Translations under genes and position numbers: made by a program | Assembly: GCA_029243145.1 (NCBI GenBank) | Contig: JAQWSQ010000004.1 | Coordinates: 29,464 to 93,463 of the forward strand | Origin: Planctomycetaceae bacterium | GTDB lineage: Bacteria; Planctomycetota; Planctomycetia; Planctomycetales; Planctomycetaceae | Direction of reading: 5' to 3' | DNA: 64,000 nucleotides | The notes under the pieces: model-generated | What the model was told of the DNA's origin: nothing | The model's input: the letters and a program-made list of their open reading frames with translations, nothing else | Database searches by the model: none | Shown here: piece by piece, positions 27,763 to 37,523 of the stretch | Numbering within the stretch: the first letter of the stretch is position 1 | How the letters are laid out: every line of letters begins with the position of its first letter

Positions 27763-29295
27763 ATGCGTTTACTGATTGCCGCTCTCGCCGTGCTGACTCT
27801 TTCGTCAAATACACTCTCCAGCCTCTCTCTCTCAGCGGCAGATAAACCGAACATCGTCGTCTTTCTGGTCGACGATATGGGCGTCATGGATACTTCGGTG
27901 GCGTTCCTCACCGATAAAAATGGCACTCCCAAGCGTTACCCGCTCAACGATTATTATAGAACCCCCAGTATGGAACGTCTCGCCAAGCAAGGCGTCCGCT
28001 TCAACAACTTCTACGCGATGTCTGTCTGCTCGCCGACACGCAATTCGATCATGACCGGCCAAAACGCGGCCCGACATCACGCCACCAACTGGATCAATCC
28101 GTGGCAGAACAACAAAGGCCCGTACGGCCCACCCAATTGGGATTGGGAAGGACTAGATGCAACTGACATCACTCTCCCCGGAACCCTCCGCAAGAATGGT
28201 TATAAAACGATTCATGTCGGCAAAGCACACTTCGGGCCAGAAGAACACGCTGGCTCTGAGCCACTCAATCTAGGGTTTGATGTCAACGTAGCCGGCCGAT
28301 CGGTCGGTGCACCGGGAAGTTATTATGGCGAGAAAAATTACGGCAACCCGAAGAGCAAAAACAAAGTCCCTGGACTCGATAAGTATCACGGCACAGAAAC
28401 TTTTTTGACCGAGGCGCTCACCATCGAAGCGAAACGACATCTCACGGAGACAGTGCGAGCAGACAAACCGTTTTATCTGTATATGTCCCATTACGCCGTG
28501 CACGCACCGTTCAATTCTGATCCTCGCTTTGCGAATCATTATAAAGATTCCGGGAAGTCGAAAAACGCGCAAGCCTTCGCGACCTTGATTGAAGGGATGG
28601 ATAAGTCGCTCGGCGACATTCTTGATCATTTGGATGAATTGGGCGTCGCGGAAAACACGCTCGTCATTTTTCTGGGAGACAACGGCTCCGATGCCCCACT
28701 CGGCCACCAGCATGAAGTCGCCTGTGCGGCTCCGTTGCGAGGTAAAAAAGGCGCTCATTACGAGGGTGGCATGCGTGTGCCGTTCATTGCCGCCTGGGCG
28801 CAACCCAACAGTAAGAACATTCATCAGCAGAAACTCCCCATCCCGGCCAACGTGATTCAACCGCAACAGGCCGCCGTGATGGATTTGTTCCCGACCATTT
28901 TGAATCTGACCGATGTTAAAATCCCCAACGGTCATAAAGTCGATGGAAGACTGCTCGACACATTATTGACGGGAAAACCGGACTCCTCTCGTTCCGAAGA
29001 ATTTCTGATGAACTATCCCCACGCGCCGCATCGCAGCGATTACTTCACCGTTTATCGAAACGGAGACTGGAAGGTGGTCTATCATTTCTATCCCTCGAAG
29101 CAATCGGACGGCTCACACTATCAGCTCTACAATTTGAAGAACGATCCGTTTGAATCGACCAACCTGGCCGAGAAAGAGCCAGCTCAATTACGCACCATGA
29201 TGAAGAAGTTGGTCGCCTCGATGGAGGCTCACGATGGGCAATATCCTGTCAGCAAAGAGAATCCGTCACAGCCGCTAAAGCCCATGATTCCGTAG
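27763..29295 (+). CDS. Exported S1-type sulfatase
   Basis: The frame is open from 27550, but the ATG at 27763 has GAGG nine bases upstream and begins a Sec signal (1-26, ending LSAA), giving 510 residues. The sulfatase fold is clear: VVFLVDDMG for metal binding, the formylglycine site C89-S-P-T-R with IMTGQ after it, HVGKAHFG, and IFLGDNGSD late in the domain. The C-terminal PHRSDYFTVYRNGDWKVVY segment is typical of the family. It resembles arylsulfatase A-like enzymes. It follows the first DUF1592/DUF1552 pair and is 72 bases before another sulfatase. Confidence 0.92.
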   Translation: MRLLIAALAVLTLSSNTLSSLSLSAADKPNIVVFLVDDMGVMDTSVAFLTDKNGTPKRYPLNDYYRTPSMERLAKQGVRFNNFYAMSVCSPTRNSIMTGQNAARHHATNWINPWQNNKGPYGPPNWDWEGLDATDITLPGTLRKNGYKTIHVGKAHFGPEEHAGSEPLNLGFDVNVAGRSVGAPGSYYGEKNYGNPKSKNKVPGLDKYHGTETFLTEALTIEAKRHLTETVRADKPFYLYMSHYAVHAPFNSDPRFANHYKDSGKSKNAQAFATLIEGMDKSLGDILDHLDELGVAENTLVIFLGDNGSDAPLGHQHEVACAAPLRGKKGAHYEGGMRVPFIAAWAQPNSKNIHQQKLPIPANVIQPQQAAVMDLFPTILNLTDVKIPNGHKVDGRLLDTLLTGKPDSSRSEEFLMNYPHAPHRSDYFTVYRNGDWKVVYHFYPSKQSDGSHYQLYNLKNDPFESTNLAEKEPAQLRTMMKKLVASMEAHDGQYPVSKENPSQPLKPMIP

Positions 29296-29367
29296 GTTCA
29301 TATCGCAAATTTTGTAGGTCAGGCTGTGCCTGTCAAGCTTTCTCTTGAAATTTTTCACGGTGCATTC

Positions 29368-31086
29368 ATGACTCGCTGGTGCTTTCTGATCTTTCTTTTG
29401 TCGATTGATATATCTCCAGTTGCAGCCTCCCTGCAACTCTCGCCACCCAATATCCTGTTCATTGCGATGGACGATCTCAATGACTGGATCGGTTGCATGG
29501 GGGGGCATCCTCAAGCCATTACGCCAAATTTGGATCGTCTCGCCAAGTCGAGCATGCTGTTTACGAATGCTCACTGCCCGGCTCCTGCCTGTAATCCCTC
29601 TCGCACGGCCATCATGACGGGCATCTCGCCGCATCAATCGGGACTCTATGACAATGGTCAGAAAATGCGGGAGATCCTGCCTTCTGCCGAGATCATGCCG
29701 AAGACATTCTCGCGGCACGGCTATCACGCGGCGGGTTCCGGGAAGATGCTGCATTACTTTATCGATGCCGATTCGTGGGATGACTATTATCCCGATGCGA
29801 AGAGCGAGAATCCTTTCCCGCGAACTTTGTATCCCGAAAAACGTCCGCTCTCGTTACCGAGAGGTGGCCCGTGGCAATACGTGGAAACCGATTGGGGTCC
29901 GCTTGATGCCACTGATGAAGAATACGGCGGCGATTATCTGGTCTCAAAATGGGTCGGTGAACAGTTACAGATCAGCCGAAATACTCCACTTTTTCTCGCC
30001 TGTGGAATTTATCGTCCTCACGAACCGTGGTTTGTACCGGCGAAGTATTTTGAACCGTTCCCTTTGGAATCAATCCAGTTACCGCCCGGCTACAAGCTGG
30101 ATGACCTCGATGATCTACCACCAGCCGGAAAGAAACGCGGACCGAATCGCTACTTCGAACATATCCAAAATGAAGGCCAATGGAAGAAAGGTATTCAGGG
30201 CTATTTGGCGTCGATTCATTTTGCCGATGCAATGCTCGGGCGAGTTCTCGATGCACTCGAACAAAGTCCGTATGCCGACACAACGATTGTTGTTTTGTGG
30301 TCCGATCACGGTTGGCATTTGGGTGAGAAACAACATTGGCAGAAGTTTACCGGTTGGCGACAGGCGACCCGCGTGCCGTTGATGATTCGCGTCCCCAAAA
30401 AGACGCCCGCCTTTTCTGAAGGGACGACGCCCGCTGTTTGTGATCGTCCGGTGAATCTGTTGTCGTTGTTTCCTACTCTGTTGGAGTTATGCGGGCAGAA
30501 ATCGGAAACGCATCACGACGGACCGAGCCTTGTTCCGCTTTTGAGAAATCCACAAGCGGAATGGCCACATGCGTCATATACTTATCTGGGAGATCGGGGG
30601 AGTGTGGCGATCAGCACGGATCGTTGGAGGTACATCAAATATTCAGAAGGAGATGAAGAGCTATACGACATTAAAGCTGACTCCTATGAGTGGACCAACC
30701 TAGCATCGAAACCAGAACACACCGAGAAACTTCAAAAGATGCGACAACTCGTCCCCAAAAAGTTCGCTCCCAAACCCGAGCCGAGCGTCAATTCATTGGA
30801 CGCATTGAAATGGCATCGCCTGAAGGGCAAAGAGGCACCCGTCTCCAAACCAGATGGTGCGCCGTTTCAGGTTCATTTTCTGAATCGATCAGGAAATACT
30901 GTGAAACTGTTCTGGCGAGATCTTGAAGGTGGGCAGAAATTCTATGCAGAGATTGCCGCTGGAAAACAAAAATCACAACAGACTCGTCCCGGTGCGGTCT
31001 GGATGATTACGAATGAAGATGAGCAACCTCTGGGATATTTTCGTGTGGGAGATCGTACAGCAAAAGCCATTGTTCCCAAGCCTTGA
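29368..31086 (+). CDS. Iduronate-2-sulfatase-like exported sulfatase
   Basis: I start at the ATG at 29368, where the Sec signal (1-20, ending PVAAS) begins; the GTG at 29326 would add 14 residues. The 572-residue protein has the FIAMDDLNDWIGCMGGHP start characteristic of iduronate-2-sulfatase-type enzymes and the formylglycine site C75-N-P-S-R with IMTGI. It also has GSGKMLHY and the late VLWSDHGWHLGEKQHW. The C-terminal 90 residues are a small beta-rich domain with an NRSGNTVKLFW segment. Such enzymes remove 2-O-sulfate from uronates in glycans, but the true substrate here is unproven. Confidence 0.9.
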   Translation: MTRWCFLIFLLSIDISPVAASLQLSPPNILFIAMDDLNDWIGCMGGHPQAITPNLDRLAKSSMLFTNAHCPAPACNPSRTAIMTGISPHQSGLYDNGQKMREILPSAEIMPKTFSRHGYHAAGSGKMLHYFIDADSWDDYYPDAKSENPFPRTLYPEKRPLSLPRGGPWQYVETDWGPLDATDEEYGGDYLVSKWVGEQLQISRNTPLFLACGIYRPHEPWFVPAKYFEPFPLESIQLPPGYKLDDLDDLPPAGKKRGPNRYFEHIQNEGQWKKGIQGYLASIHFADAMLGRVLDALEQSPYADTTIVVLWSDHGWHLGEKQHWQKFTGWRQATRVPLMIRVPKKTPAFSEGTTPAVCDRPVNLLSLFPTLLELCGQKSETHHDGPSLVPLLRNPQAEWPHASYTYLGDRGSVAISTDRWRYIKYSEGDEELYDIKADSYEWTNLASKPEHTEKLQKMRQLVPKKFAPKPEPSVNSLDALKWHRLKGKEAPVSKPDGAPFQVHFLNRSGNTVKLFWRDLEGGQKFYAEIAAGKQKSQQTRPGAVWMITNEDEQPLGYFRVGDRTAKAIVPKP

Positions 31087-31257
31087 AACGAGCGTCTTTT
31101 GGCAGTTTTAATGGGATGTCGAAAGCCAATACTCTTCAGCGTTTGCTATGGGGATTTCTCGATAAAGATGACGATCAAGGACTCTCATCGGTTATAGTAA
31201 TGGGTGTGATTTTCCGTCCTTCCCGTCATACGTCCTGATAAAGACAACCAAGATCTC

Positions 31258-33360
31258 ATGAACGCTCGCGTTTGCCTCATCATGATTCTTCTCACTGTTG
31301 CGCTACCGGGACCGGTACAGGGAGAGAATCCCGACGATCCTTTTCTCAAACTGGTCAAACCAACCTTTACACAGCATTGCGTGAAATGTCATGGCCAGAA
31401 AAAGAAGCTCGCAGGAGATTTGAATCTGCTGGCAGTCACGGATGTCAATAAATTAACGGGCAACCCAGAGTTGCTACAATCGCTGATTGACGCTCTCGAA
31501 TATGAAGAGATGCCACCGGAAGACGAACCGGCCCTCGATGACCAGACGCGCAAGCAACTGGTGCTCTATTTTGAGCACGCTTTGAACGAGGTTGTGAAAA
31601 ATGCCAAAACGTATTCGCAGGCACCGCTTCGCCGGATGAATCGTTTTCAGTACAGCAACGCGGTTGAAGATCTATTTCGATTGAATCGTGTTGTCTTTAC
31701 CTTGCCTGAGCGGATGGCCCGCGAGCACAATAATTATTTCCAGCCCGCGACTGGCAAGATGCCCGATGTGGTGACCGTTGGTAGCCGACCTTTGGGGAAA
31801 TCACAACTGATCGAAAAACGTCTCGCCGGTGTCGCTCCGTTCCCTCAAGACTTACGGGCCGAGCATGGTTACGACAATCGCGGCGATCATTTATCACTTT
31901 CGCCGTTATTGCTCGAAGCGTTCATGACGTTGAGCCGTTCGATTGTCGAAAGTCCCGACTTTGACGCGCGATCTGTCGGCATTTGGAAAGAGTATTTTGC
32001 GGAACCAGCTAGCAAGGAAGCGTATGAGTCAGAAATTCGTGCGCGATTGGAAAAGTTCCTGACGCGTGCGTTTCGTCGTCCCCCCTCCGAAAAACTACTG
32101 GATCGCTATACTAATTTTGTGAGTGGCCAGATCGATTCGGGTGAAACCTTTACCAATAGCATGAAAGCTGCTGCATCTGGTGCGATTGCTTCGCCCATGT
32201 TTCTCTATCTGTATGAAGCAGCCGCCGATAAAAATACAGCGCAACCGATTGAAGACTACGAGCTGGCTTCTCGGCTCTCGTTTTTTCTGTGGGGGAGTAT
32301 CCCCGATGAGACGTTACTGACACTGTGTCGTGAAGGCAAATTGCATGATCCTGAAGTCCTCTCCAATCAAGTCGACCGGATGATGAAAGATAGAAAACTG
32401 AAACGCTTCTGCGACAGTTTTCCATCACAGTGGCTTCAATTAGAGCGGATTATTTCCGCAGTTCCGAATCGCAACCACTTCCCCGAGTATTACTTCTCGA
32501 AGTATCGTAGCAGCATGCATTTGATGCTCGAACCGCTGCTCTTGTTTGAAACGGTATTGATTGAAGATCGGTCGATTGTCGATCTGATCGATCCCGATTT
32601 CAGCTATCGATCTGATCGCATGGAAATCCTCTGGTATGGAAGAAAAGTTCCGGGGAAATCAAACATAGGCCCGGTGACTGGCATCCCTTTCAGACGAGTG
32701 GAAATCTCCGACCGTCGGCAAGGGGGAGTCATCACGAACGCGGCCATCATGTCGATGAATTCGGGAACGGAAGAGACCAAACCCATCACGCGCGGTGCCT
32801 GGATTGCTGCTGTCATTTTTAACGATCCACCCGAGCCGCCTCCCGCAGATGTTCCGCCACTCTCGGAAAAACCACCAACTGAAGAGGCCAATCTGACTCT
32901 CCGTGAACGACTGGCACTCCATCGCGAACGAGCCGACTGTGCGGGGTGTCATGAAAAGATTGACCCCTTTGGCTTTGCCGTGGAAAACTTTGATGCCATC
33001 GGCAAGTGGCGTGACAAGTACGAAAATGGGCGTGATGTGGATTCGGGTGGAGTTTTGTTTCGCAAACACAAGTTTTCGAATGTCGTTGAATTTAAAGACG
33101 CGATTGTTGAAGAGAAAGATCGTTTCACGCGAGCGTTTGCCAGTCATTTGTTATCGTTCTCGCTGGCACGCGAGCTGACAGCCGCCGACTCTCCCGCACT
33201 CGATCAAATCGTAACGGATACAATTCATGACGAATATCACATCAAGTCTTTGTTGAATCATATTGTGTTGAGCGAGCCGTTCTTAACGAAGACCAACCCG
33301 GGTATCGCGGTCACAAAACACCACCAGAAAACCACCCCCACTTCAAGTACGAGTGAATAA
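31258..33360 (+). CDS. PSCyt1-DUF1587-DUF1592-DUF1588-DUF1585 exported protein, second copy type
   Basis: This 700-residue protein has a Sec signal (1-22, ending VQGE) and PSCyt1 with HCVKCHGQKKKLAGDLNLL (about 40-58). DUF1587 follows (about 123-190, RRMNRFQYSNAVEDLF), then DUF1595 (about 255-320), DUF1592 (about 335-465) and DUF1588 with DCAGCHEKIDPFGFAVENFD (about 560-580). DUF1585 closes it. It has the same domain order as the protein at 23606 but lacks the central beta-rich insert. The DUF1552 gene starts three bases after its stop, mirroring the earlier pair. Confidence 0.9.
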   Translation: MNARVCLIMILLTVALPGPVQGENPDDPFLKLVKPTFTQHCVKCHGQKKKLAGDLNLLAVTDVNKLTGNPELLQSLIDALEYEEMPPEDEPALDDQTRKQLVLYFEHALNEVVKNAKTYSQAPLRRMNRFQYSNAVEDLFRLNRVVFTLPERMAREHNNYFQPATGKMPDVVTVGSRPLGKSQLIEKRLAGVAPFPQDLRAEHGYDNRGDHLSLSPLLLEAFMTLSRSIVESPDFDARSVGIWKEYFAEPASKEAYESEIRARLEKFLTRAFRRPPSEKLLDRYTNFVSGQIDSGETFTNSMKAAASGAIASPMFLYLYEAAADKNTAQPIEDYELASRLSFFLWGSIPDETLLTLCREGKLHDPEVLSNQVDRMMKDRKLKRFCDSFPSQWLQLERIISAVPNRNHFPEYYFSKYRSSMHLMLEPLLLFETVLIEDRSIVDLIDPDFSYRSDRMEILWYGRKVPGKSNIGPVTGIPFRRVEISDRRQGGVITNAAIMSMNSGTEETKPITRGAWIAAVIFNDPPEPPPADVPPLSEKPPTEEANLTLRERLALHRERADCAGCHEKIDPFGFAVENFDAIGKWRDKYENGRDVDSGGVLFRKHKFSNVVEFKDAIVEEKDRFTRAFASHLLSFSLARELTAADSPALDQIVTDTIHDEYHIKSLLNHIVLSEPFLTKTNPGIAVTKHHQKTTPTSSTSE

Positions 33361-33362
33361 CG

Positions 33363-34709
33363 ATGCAAGATCTCTCACGACGTAATTTTCTGCAAGGTAT
33401 TGGTGGGACGGCACTATCTCTGCCGTTTCTGGAAAGCCTTTCATGGGGTGCTCCAGCAGCGAAAATTGCTCAAAGACTAGCCTTTTATTATGTGCCGATT
33501 GGTGTTGTCAGACGCGGATTCTTTCCCGGCGAAAAAGATGCCATCATCCCCAAGTTCACCAGCAGTCAGCAGGAGATTGAGCAGACCGCAAAAATACCGC
33601 TCGGTCTCCAACCACTTAACCTGACGCCGACCATGCAGCCTCTGGAATCGGTGAAAGATAAGATCACATTGATCACCGGTATGGATCGCACCTTCCAGCA
33701 AGGAACCGACGTGCATGCCCAATGTGCGTCCTGCTATTTGAGCAGTGCCCCGCCTTTCAGTATCAAGCGATCAGCTTGGCCGCTCGACCGAACTCTCGAT
33801 CATCTTGTCGCTGACAAGATTGGGAAGTCCACCCCGTTCCGCTCGTTAGAATTCAGTTGTAATTCTCACAAGGACAATAAAGAGTCGATCTACTTCGACA
33901 ACATTTCGTGGTACGGCACCGGTCACGTTGCACCGTCAATTCGCGATCCGCGAAAAATGTATCGTCGACTGTTCGGCACTCAGGAGATTAATCAGTTTCG
34001 CAACATCACGGACTTGGTTCTCGAAGATGCACGCTCCATGAAACAGCAACTCGGCGTGCGCGACCGCGAGAAATTCTCTGAGTATTTCGATTCGATTCGT
34101 TCCATCGAGCAACAGATGGACAAACTCGAAAAAATGAAAACGGAACTCAGTCTGGTCAAACTCGAAGAACCGCCTGAAGCCCATCTTCCTCGGGGAGAAT
34201 ACATCCGCCTGATGGGAGACCTGATGGTTGTGGCACTCCAGACAGGACTCACCAATGTGGCAACCTTCATGGTCGGCCCAGAACGCTGGGACACACCTTA
34301 TAAGTACGAGTCGCTGTTTGAGAAACCAATGAGCCATCATCAAATGTCTCACAACCAGAAACAGTTTCTCGATCAGTTGTTACAAGTCGACAAGTTTCAT
34401 ATGGAGCAGTTTGTCTACTTGGTTGAGAAAATGAACAGCATCGAAGAATCCGACGGCAGCTCGTTGCTCGATAATACCCTCTTCACATACGGCTCGGGTT
34501 TGGGTGATGGGGCGACACATCAATACACCGACCTACCAACAATCGTTGCCGGTTCAGGGGGGGGGCGATTGGTGACTGGCCAGCATCTCAATCTGCCTGA
34601 GGGAACGCCTCTCGCCAACTTGTGGCTGACTCAGGCCCAGTTGATGGGGCTCGATGTGCCTCGCTTCGCGGATAGTACGGGAGCAGTTGGCCAATTGTTG
34701 AAATCGTAA
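33363..34709 (+). CDS. DUF1552 family Tat-exported protein, second copy
   Basis: The 448-residue protein starts three bases after the upstream stop. The leader SRRNFLQGIGGTALSLPFLES is a Tat-type signal with the DUF1552 LPFLES end. Family features are YVPIGVVRRGFFP (about 42-54), a GMDRTFQQGTDVHAQC region (about 107) and the late YGSGLGDGATHQYTDLPTIVAG. It replaces the usual GGHST with DVHAQC. With the cytochrome-type gene before it and a sulfatase 63 bases after it, it repeats the 23.6-29.3 kb order. Confidence 0.92.
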   Translation: MQDLSRRNFLQGIGGTALSLPFLESLSWGAPAAKIAQRLAFYYVPIGVVRRGFFPGEKDAIIPKFTSSQQEIEQTAKIPLGLQPLNLTPTMQPLESVKDKITLITGMDRTFQQGTDVHAQCASCYLSSAPPFSIKRSAWPLDRTLDHLVADKIGKSTPFRSLEFSCNSHKDNKESIYFDNISWYGTGHVAPSIRDPRKMYRRLFGTQEINQFRNITDLVLEDARSMKQQLGVRDREKFSEYFDSIRSIEQQMDKLEKMKTELSLVKLEEPPEAHLPRGEYIRLMGDLMVVALQTGLTNVATFMVGPERWDTPYKYESLFEKPMSHHQMSHNQKQFLDQLLQVDKFHMEQFVYLVEKMNSIEESDGSSLLDNTLFTYGSGLGDGATHQYTDLPTIVAGSGGGRLVTGQHLNLPEGTPLANLWLTQAQLMGLDVPRFADSTGAVGQLLKS

Positions 34710-34772
34710 ACGAATTATTAGGTATTGTATCAAAGCGATTCCACAATTCATCGATCACAGAGACGCTCAATT

Positions 34773-36530
34773 ATGAAACTACGCACATCGTTTTCTTTGC
34801 TCATGTTTTTGTTTTCATCCTCTTTGTTCGCCGCCGATCATCCCAATGTGGTTGTATTTCTCAGCGACGATCAAGGCTGGGGAGATCTTTCCAGTTCAGG
34901 CAATACTGACCTTGCCACTCCTCACATTGATTCTTTAAAAACCGAGGGAGCCAGCTTCGACCGGTTTTATGTTTGCCCTGTCTGTTCTCCCACACGGTCC
35001 GAGTTTCTGACTGGCCGACACCATGCCCGTTCGGGAGTTTATTCAACGTCCGCGGGTGGCGAGCGAATGGACCTCGATGAAACAACGATTGCCGATTTGT
35101 TCCGTTCAGCCGGTTATGCAACCGGTGCGTTTGGGAAATGGCATAACGGGATGCAATATCCCTATCATCCAAACGGTCGAGGCTTTGATGAGTTTTATGG
35201 ATTCTGTAGCGGTCACTGGGGCAACTATTTCGATCCGATGCTCGAACACAACGGCCAGATTGTCGATGGTCAAGGATTCTGTATCGATGACTTCACCAAT
35301 CACGCGATGACATTCATGGAGTCGGCCCACAAAGAGGGTAAACCGTTCCTCGCCTATCTGCCTTACAACACACCACATTCCCCGATGCAAGTTCCCGATC
35401 CATTTTGGGACAAGTTTGCCGACAAGCCGCTGAAGTTCTCCAATGAACAACAGAAAGAACCGGCTGGTAAAGACAACCACAAACGATGCGCGTTGGCGAT
35501 GTGTGAAAATCTTGATTGGAATGTGGGTCGGGTGTTGGAAAAACTTGAGCGGATGGGCGTTACCGAGAATACGATTGTCGTCTGGTTTCATGACAACGGC
35601 CCAAATGGTGTTCGCTGGAATGGTGGGATGCGAGGCCGTAAGGGATCGACCGACGAAGGAGGTGTTCGTAGTCCTCTCTACATTCGCTGGCCAGCCGAGA
35701 TCGATCCCGGTACAAGCATTCCACAGATTTCGTCAGCTCGCGACCTGTTGCCAACCTTCTGCGATCTGGCCGGTGTCTCATACAAAACGGAAAAGCCGCT
35801 GGATGGAAAAAGCCTTAAACCACTTCTATTGGGTAAAAATGGTGGCTGGGGTGATCGAATTCTGATCAATCAATGGGGAAAGAAAGTCAGTGCCCGCTCT
35901 CAGCAGTATCGACTCGATCATCAAGCGAAGTTGTACGACATGATTGCCGATCCCGGACAACGCCATGACATCAGCAAGCAACATCCGAAAATTTCGCAGC
36001 AGTTGATGGCTGTCGTGCAAAAACACAATGACGAGTTTATGACCGATTATTACCAAGACGAACGCCCATTCGTGATCGCCCATCCCGGTTCGCCGCTGAC
36101 GCAACTGCCTGCTCGTGATGGTGTTGCTCACGGCGGCATTAAGCGATCCAATAAGTTTCCCAACTGTTCGTTCTTCCGAAATTGGAAATCGACCGACGAC
36201 AAAATTACCTGGAAAGCGGAAGTGGGAGAGAGCGGCACCTACAAAGTCGTTCTGTATTATGCGGCGAAAGAATCTGGTGCGAAATGCGAACTGCGTTTCA
36301 ATGAGTCGGTCCTGTCATTCGAAATCAAAGTCGCCCATGATGTCCCCGAGTTGGGAGCCGAACACGACCGTGATGCACGGCAAGAATCTTACGTGAAAAA
36401 TTTCAAATCAGTTCCCATCGGTCAGATTGACTTGAAAAAGGGAACAGGCACCATGACCTTGCAGGCGACGGAGATCCCCGGTGACGAGGCGATGGAGTTT
36501 CGTCTGCTGACGTTAGAGAGGGTGAAATAG
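34773..36530 (+). CDS. Exported arylsulfatase with C-terminal beta-rich domain
   Basis: The ATG at 34773 begins a Sec signal (1-21, ending LFAA), giving 585 residues; the TTG at 34725 would only add a polar extension. The sulfatase domain has VVFLSDDQGWGDL, the formylglycine site C71-S-P-T-R followed by FLTGR, GAFGKWHNG and WFHDNGPNG. After about residue 460 there is a beta-rich domain (TYKVVLYYAAKESGAK to the end), similar to those appended to N-acetylgalactosamine- and arylsulfatases and possibly glycan-binding. It is the fourth sulfatase in 17 kb. Confidence 0.92.
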   Translation: MKLRTSFSLLMFLFSSSLFAADHPNVVVFLSDDQGWGDLSSSGNTDLATPHIDSLKTEGASFDRFYVCPVCSPTRSEFLTGRHHARSGVYSTSAGGERMDLDETTIADLFRSAGYATGAFGKWHNGMQYPYHPNGRGFDEFYGFCSGHWGNYFDPMLEHNGQIVDGQGFCIDDFTNHAMTFMESAHKEGKPFLAYLPYNTPHSPMQVPDPFWDKFADKPLKFSNEQQKEPAGKDNHKRCALAMCENLDWNVGRVLEKLERMGVTENTIVVWFHDNGPNGVRWNGGMRGRKGSTDEGGVRSPLYIRWPAEIDPGTSIPQISSARDLLPTFCDLAGVSYKTEKPLDGKSLKPLLLGKNGGWGDRILINQWGKKVSARSQQYRLDHQAKLYDMIADPGQRHDISKQHPKISQQLMAVVQKHNDEFMTDYYQDERPFVIAHPGSPLTQLPARDGVAHGGIKRSNKFPNCSFFRNWKSTDDKITWKAEVGESGTYKVVLYYAAKESGAKCELRFNESVLSFEIKVAHDVPELGAEHDRDARQESYVKNFKSVPIGQIDLKKGTGTMTLQATEIPGDEAMEFRLLTLERVK

Positions 36531-36579
36531 AGAGAAGGAAGAGCGATTCTTCAGACTGTCTCGATCAAGGACCGTTTCC

Positions 36580-36873
36580 ATGCGACCATGTCCAAAATGC
36601 ACTTTTGTCCTAGAGAACAACACCGCCGTCTGTCCCGAATGCGGGAATAAAGTTGATGAGAAATCTCCTCGTACGACGGCTGTCCAAACACCTTCGAAAG
36701 AAGCTTTGGAAGCAGATCGAACTTTCTGGAGACTCAATCTGATCAGTTATGGCTTTGTGACATTCATCATCACGGTGGGAGCTTGTGGTTTGCTTGGTTG
36801 GTGGGGAGTCCCTGTAGGATTGGGGGTCTCGTTGCTATTCTGCACATTCTTCTTCTTTTTACAGTTCGTCTGA
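36580..36873 (+). CDS. Small zinc-ribbon membrane protein
   Basis: This 97-residue protein has AAGGA ten bases before the ATG. It begins with two CXXC pairs (CPKC, CPEC; residues 4-7 and 18-21), a zinc-ribbon pattern. A charged linker (24-48) follows, then two hydrophobic segments (about 52-72 and 75-95) that should span the membrane. I know of no function for such planctomycete zinc-ribbon proteins. It may be carried along with the sulfatase block or be independent. Confidence 0.8.
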   Translation: MRPCPKCTFVLENNTAVCPECGNKVDEKSPRTTAVQTPSKEALEADRTFWRLNLISYGFVTFIITVGACGLLGWWGVPVGLGVSLLFCTFFFFLQFV

Positions 36874-36900
36874 AATTCTTGTGGTTACGGAACATCGACC

Positions 36901-37407
36901 ATGACACATATTCGCTCGGAATCTGCAATCGACTACGACGCGGTGCGATACCTCAATACAGCAGCATTTGAAACAGATGCGGAAGCCGGTTTGGTTGACG
37001 CATTGCGTGATCAGTGCGAATCCATAATTTCATTGGTGGCCGAGAAAGATGATCTACTCGCTGGCCATATCTTATTCAGCCCTGTGACTCTTCCCGGCCA
37101 TAATCACCTGAAAATATTGGGATTGGCACCGATGGCCGTGCTACCCGACTTTCAACGACAAGGAATCGGCTCCGAGTTAGTCACAGCCGGGCTTAATATC
37201 TGTCGAGAGCAGGGATGGGATGCTGTCGTGGTTCTCGGATATCCCGAGTTTTATCCGCGGTTCGGGTTTGTCCCCGCATCGCAATTCAAAATTGGTTGCG
37301 AGTACGATGTTCCCGACGAAGTCTTCATGCTTGTCGAATTAAACACGGGGGCATTGGACGGTTGTTGGGGGACAGTCAACTATCACTCTGCATTCGCAGA
37401 TCTCTAA
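36901..37407 (+). CDS. GNAT family N-acetyltransferase (YhbS-like)
   Basis: The 168-residue protein has the GNAT acetyl-CoA loop in LAPMAVLPDFQRQGIGSELV (about 76-95), where QRQGIG is the R/Q-x-x-G-x-G motif. The LGYPEFYPRFGFVPA segment (about 115-129) matches the YhbS/PanZ-like group. It transfers an acetyl group to an unknown acceptor in the cytoplasm. It begins 28 bases after the zinc-ribbon gene and ends the plus-strand run. Confidence 0.9.
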   Translation: MTHIRSESAIDYDAVRYLNTAAFETDAEAGLVDALRDQCESIISLVAEKDDLLAGHILFSPVTLPGHNHLKILGLAPMAVLPDFQRQGIGSELVTAGLNICREQGWDAVVVLGYPEFYPRFGFVPASQFKIGCEYDVPDEVFMLVELNTGALDGCWGTVNYHSAFADL

Positions 37408-37426
37408 GCGTATTTTGTTCGCGCAT

Positions 37427-37462
37427 AAAAAAACGGCAACCCGGCCGGAGACCGGGGTGCCG
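37427..37462 (-). terminator. Rho-independent terminator for the lipoprotein gene
   Basis: On the minus strand a GC-rich stem (CGGCA/TGCCG and CCCGG/CCGGG, 37434-37462) is followed by seven T. It lies 60 bases after the lipoprotein stop. Confidence 0.9.
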
Positions 37463-37523
37463 TATGATCGATCAGCAGATCGACGAGCAATCGGAGAGTC
37501 GGCATGATGCCGACGATGTCGAA

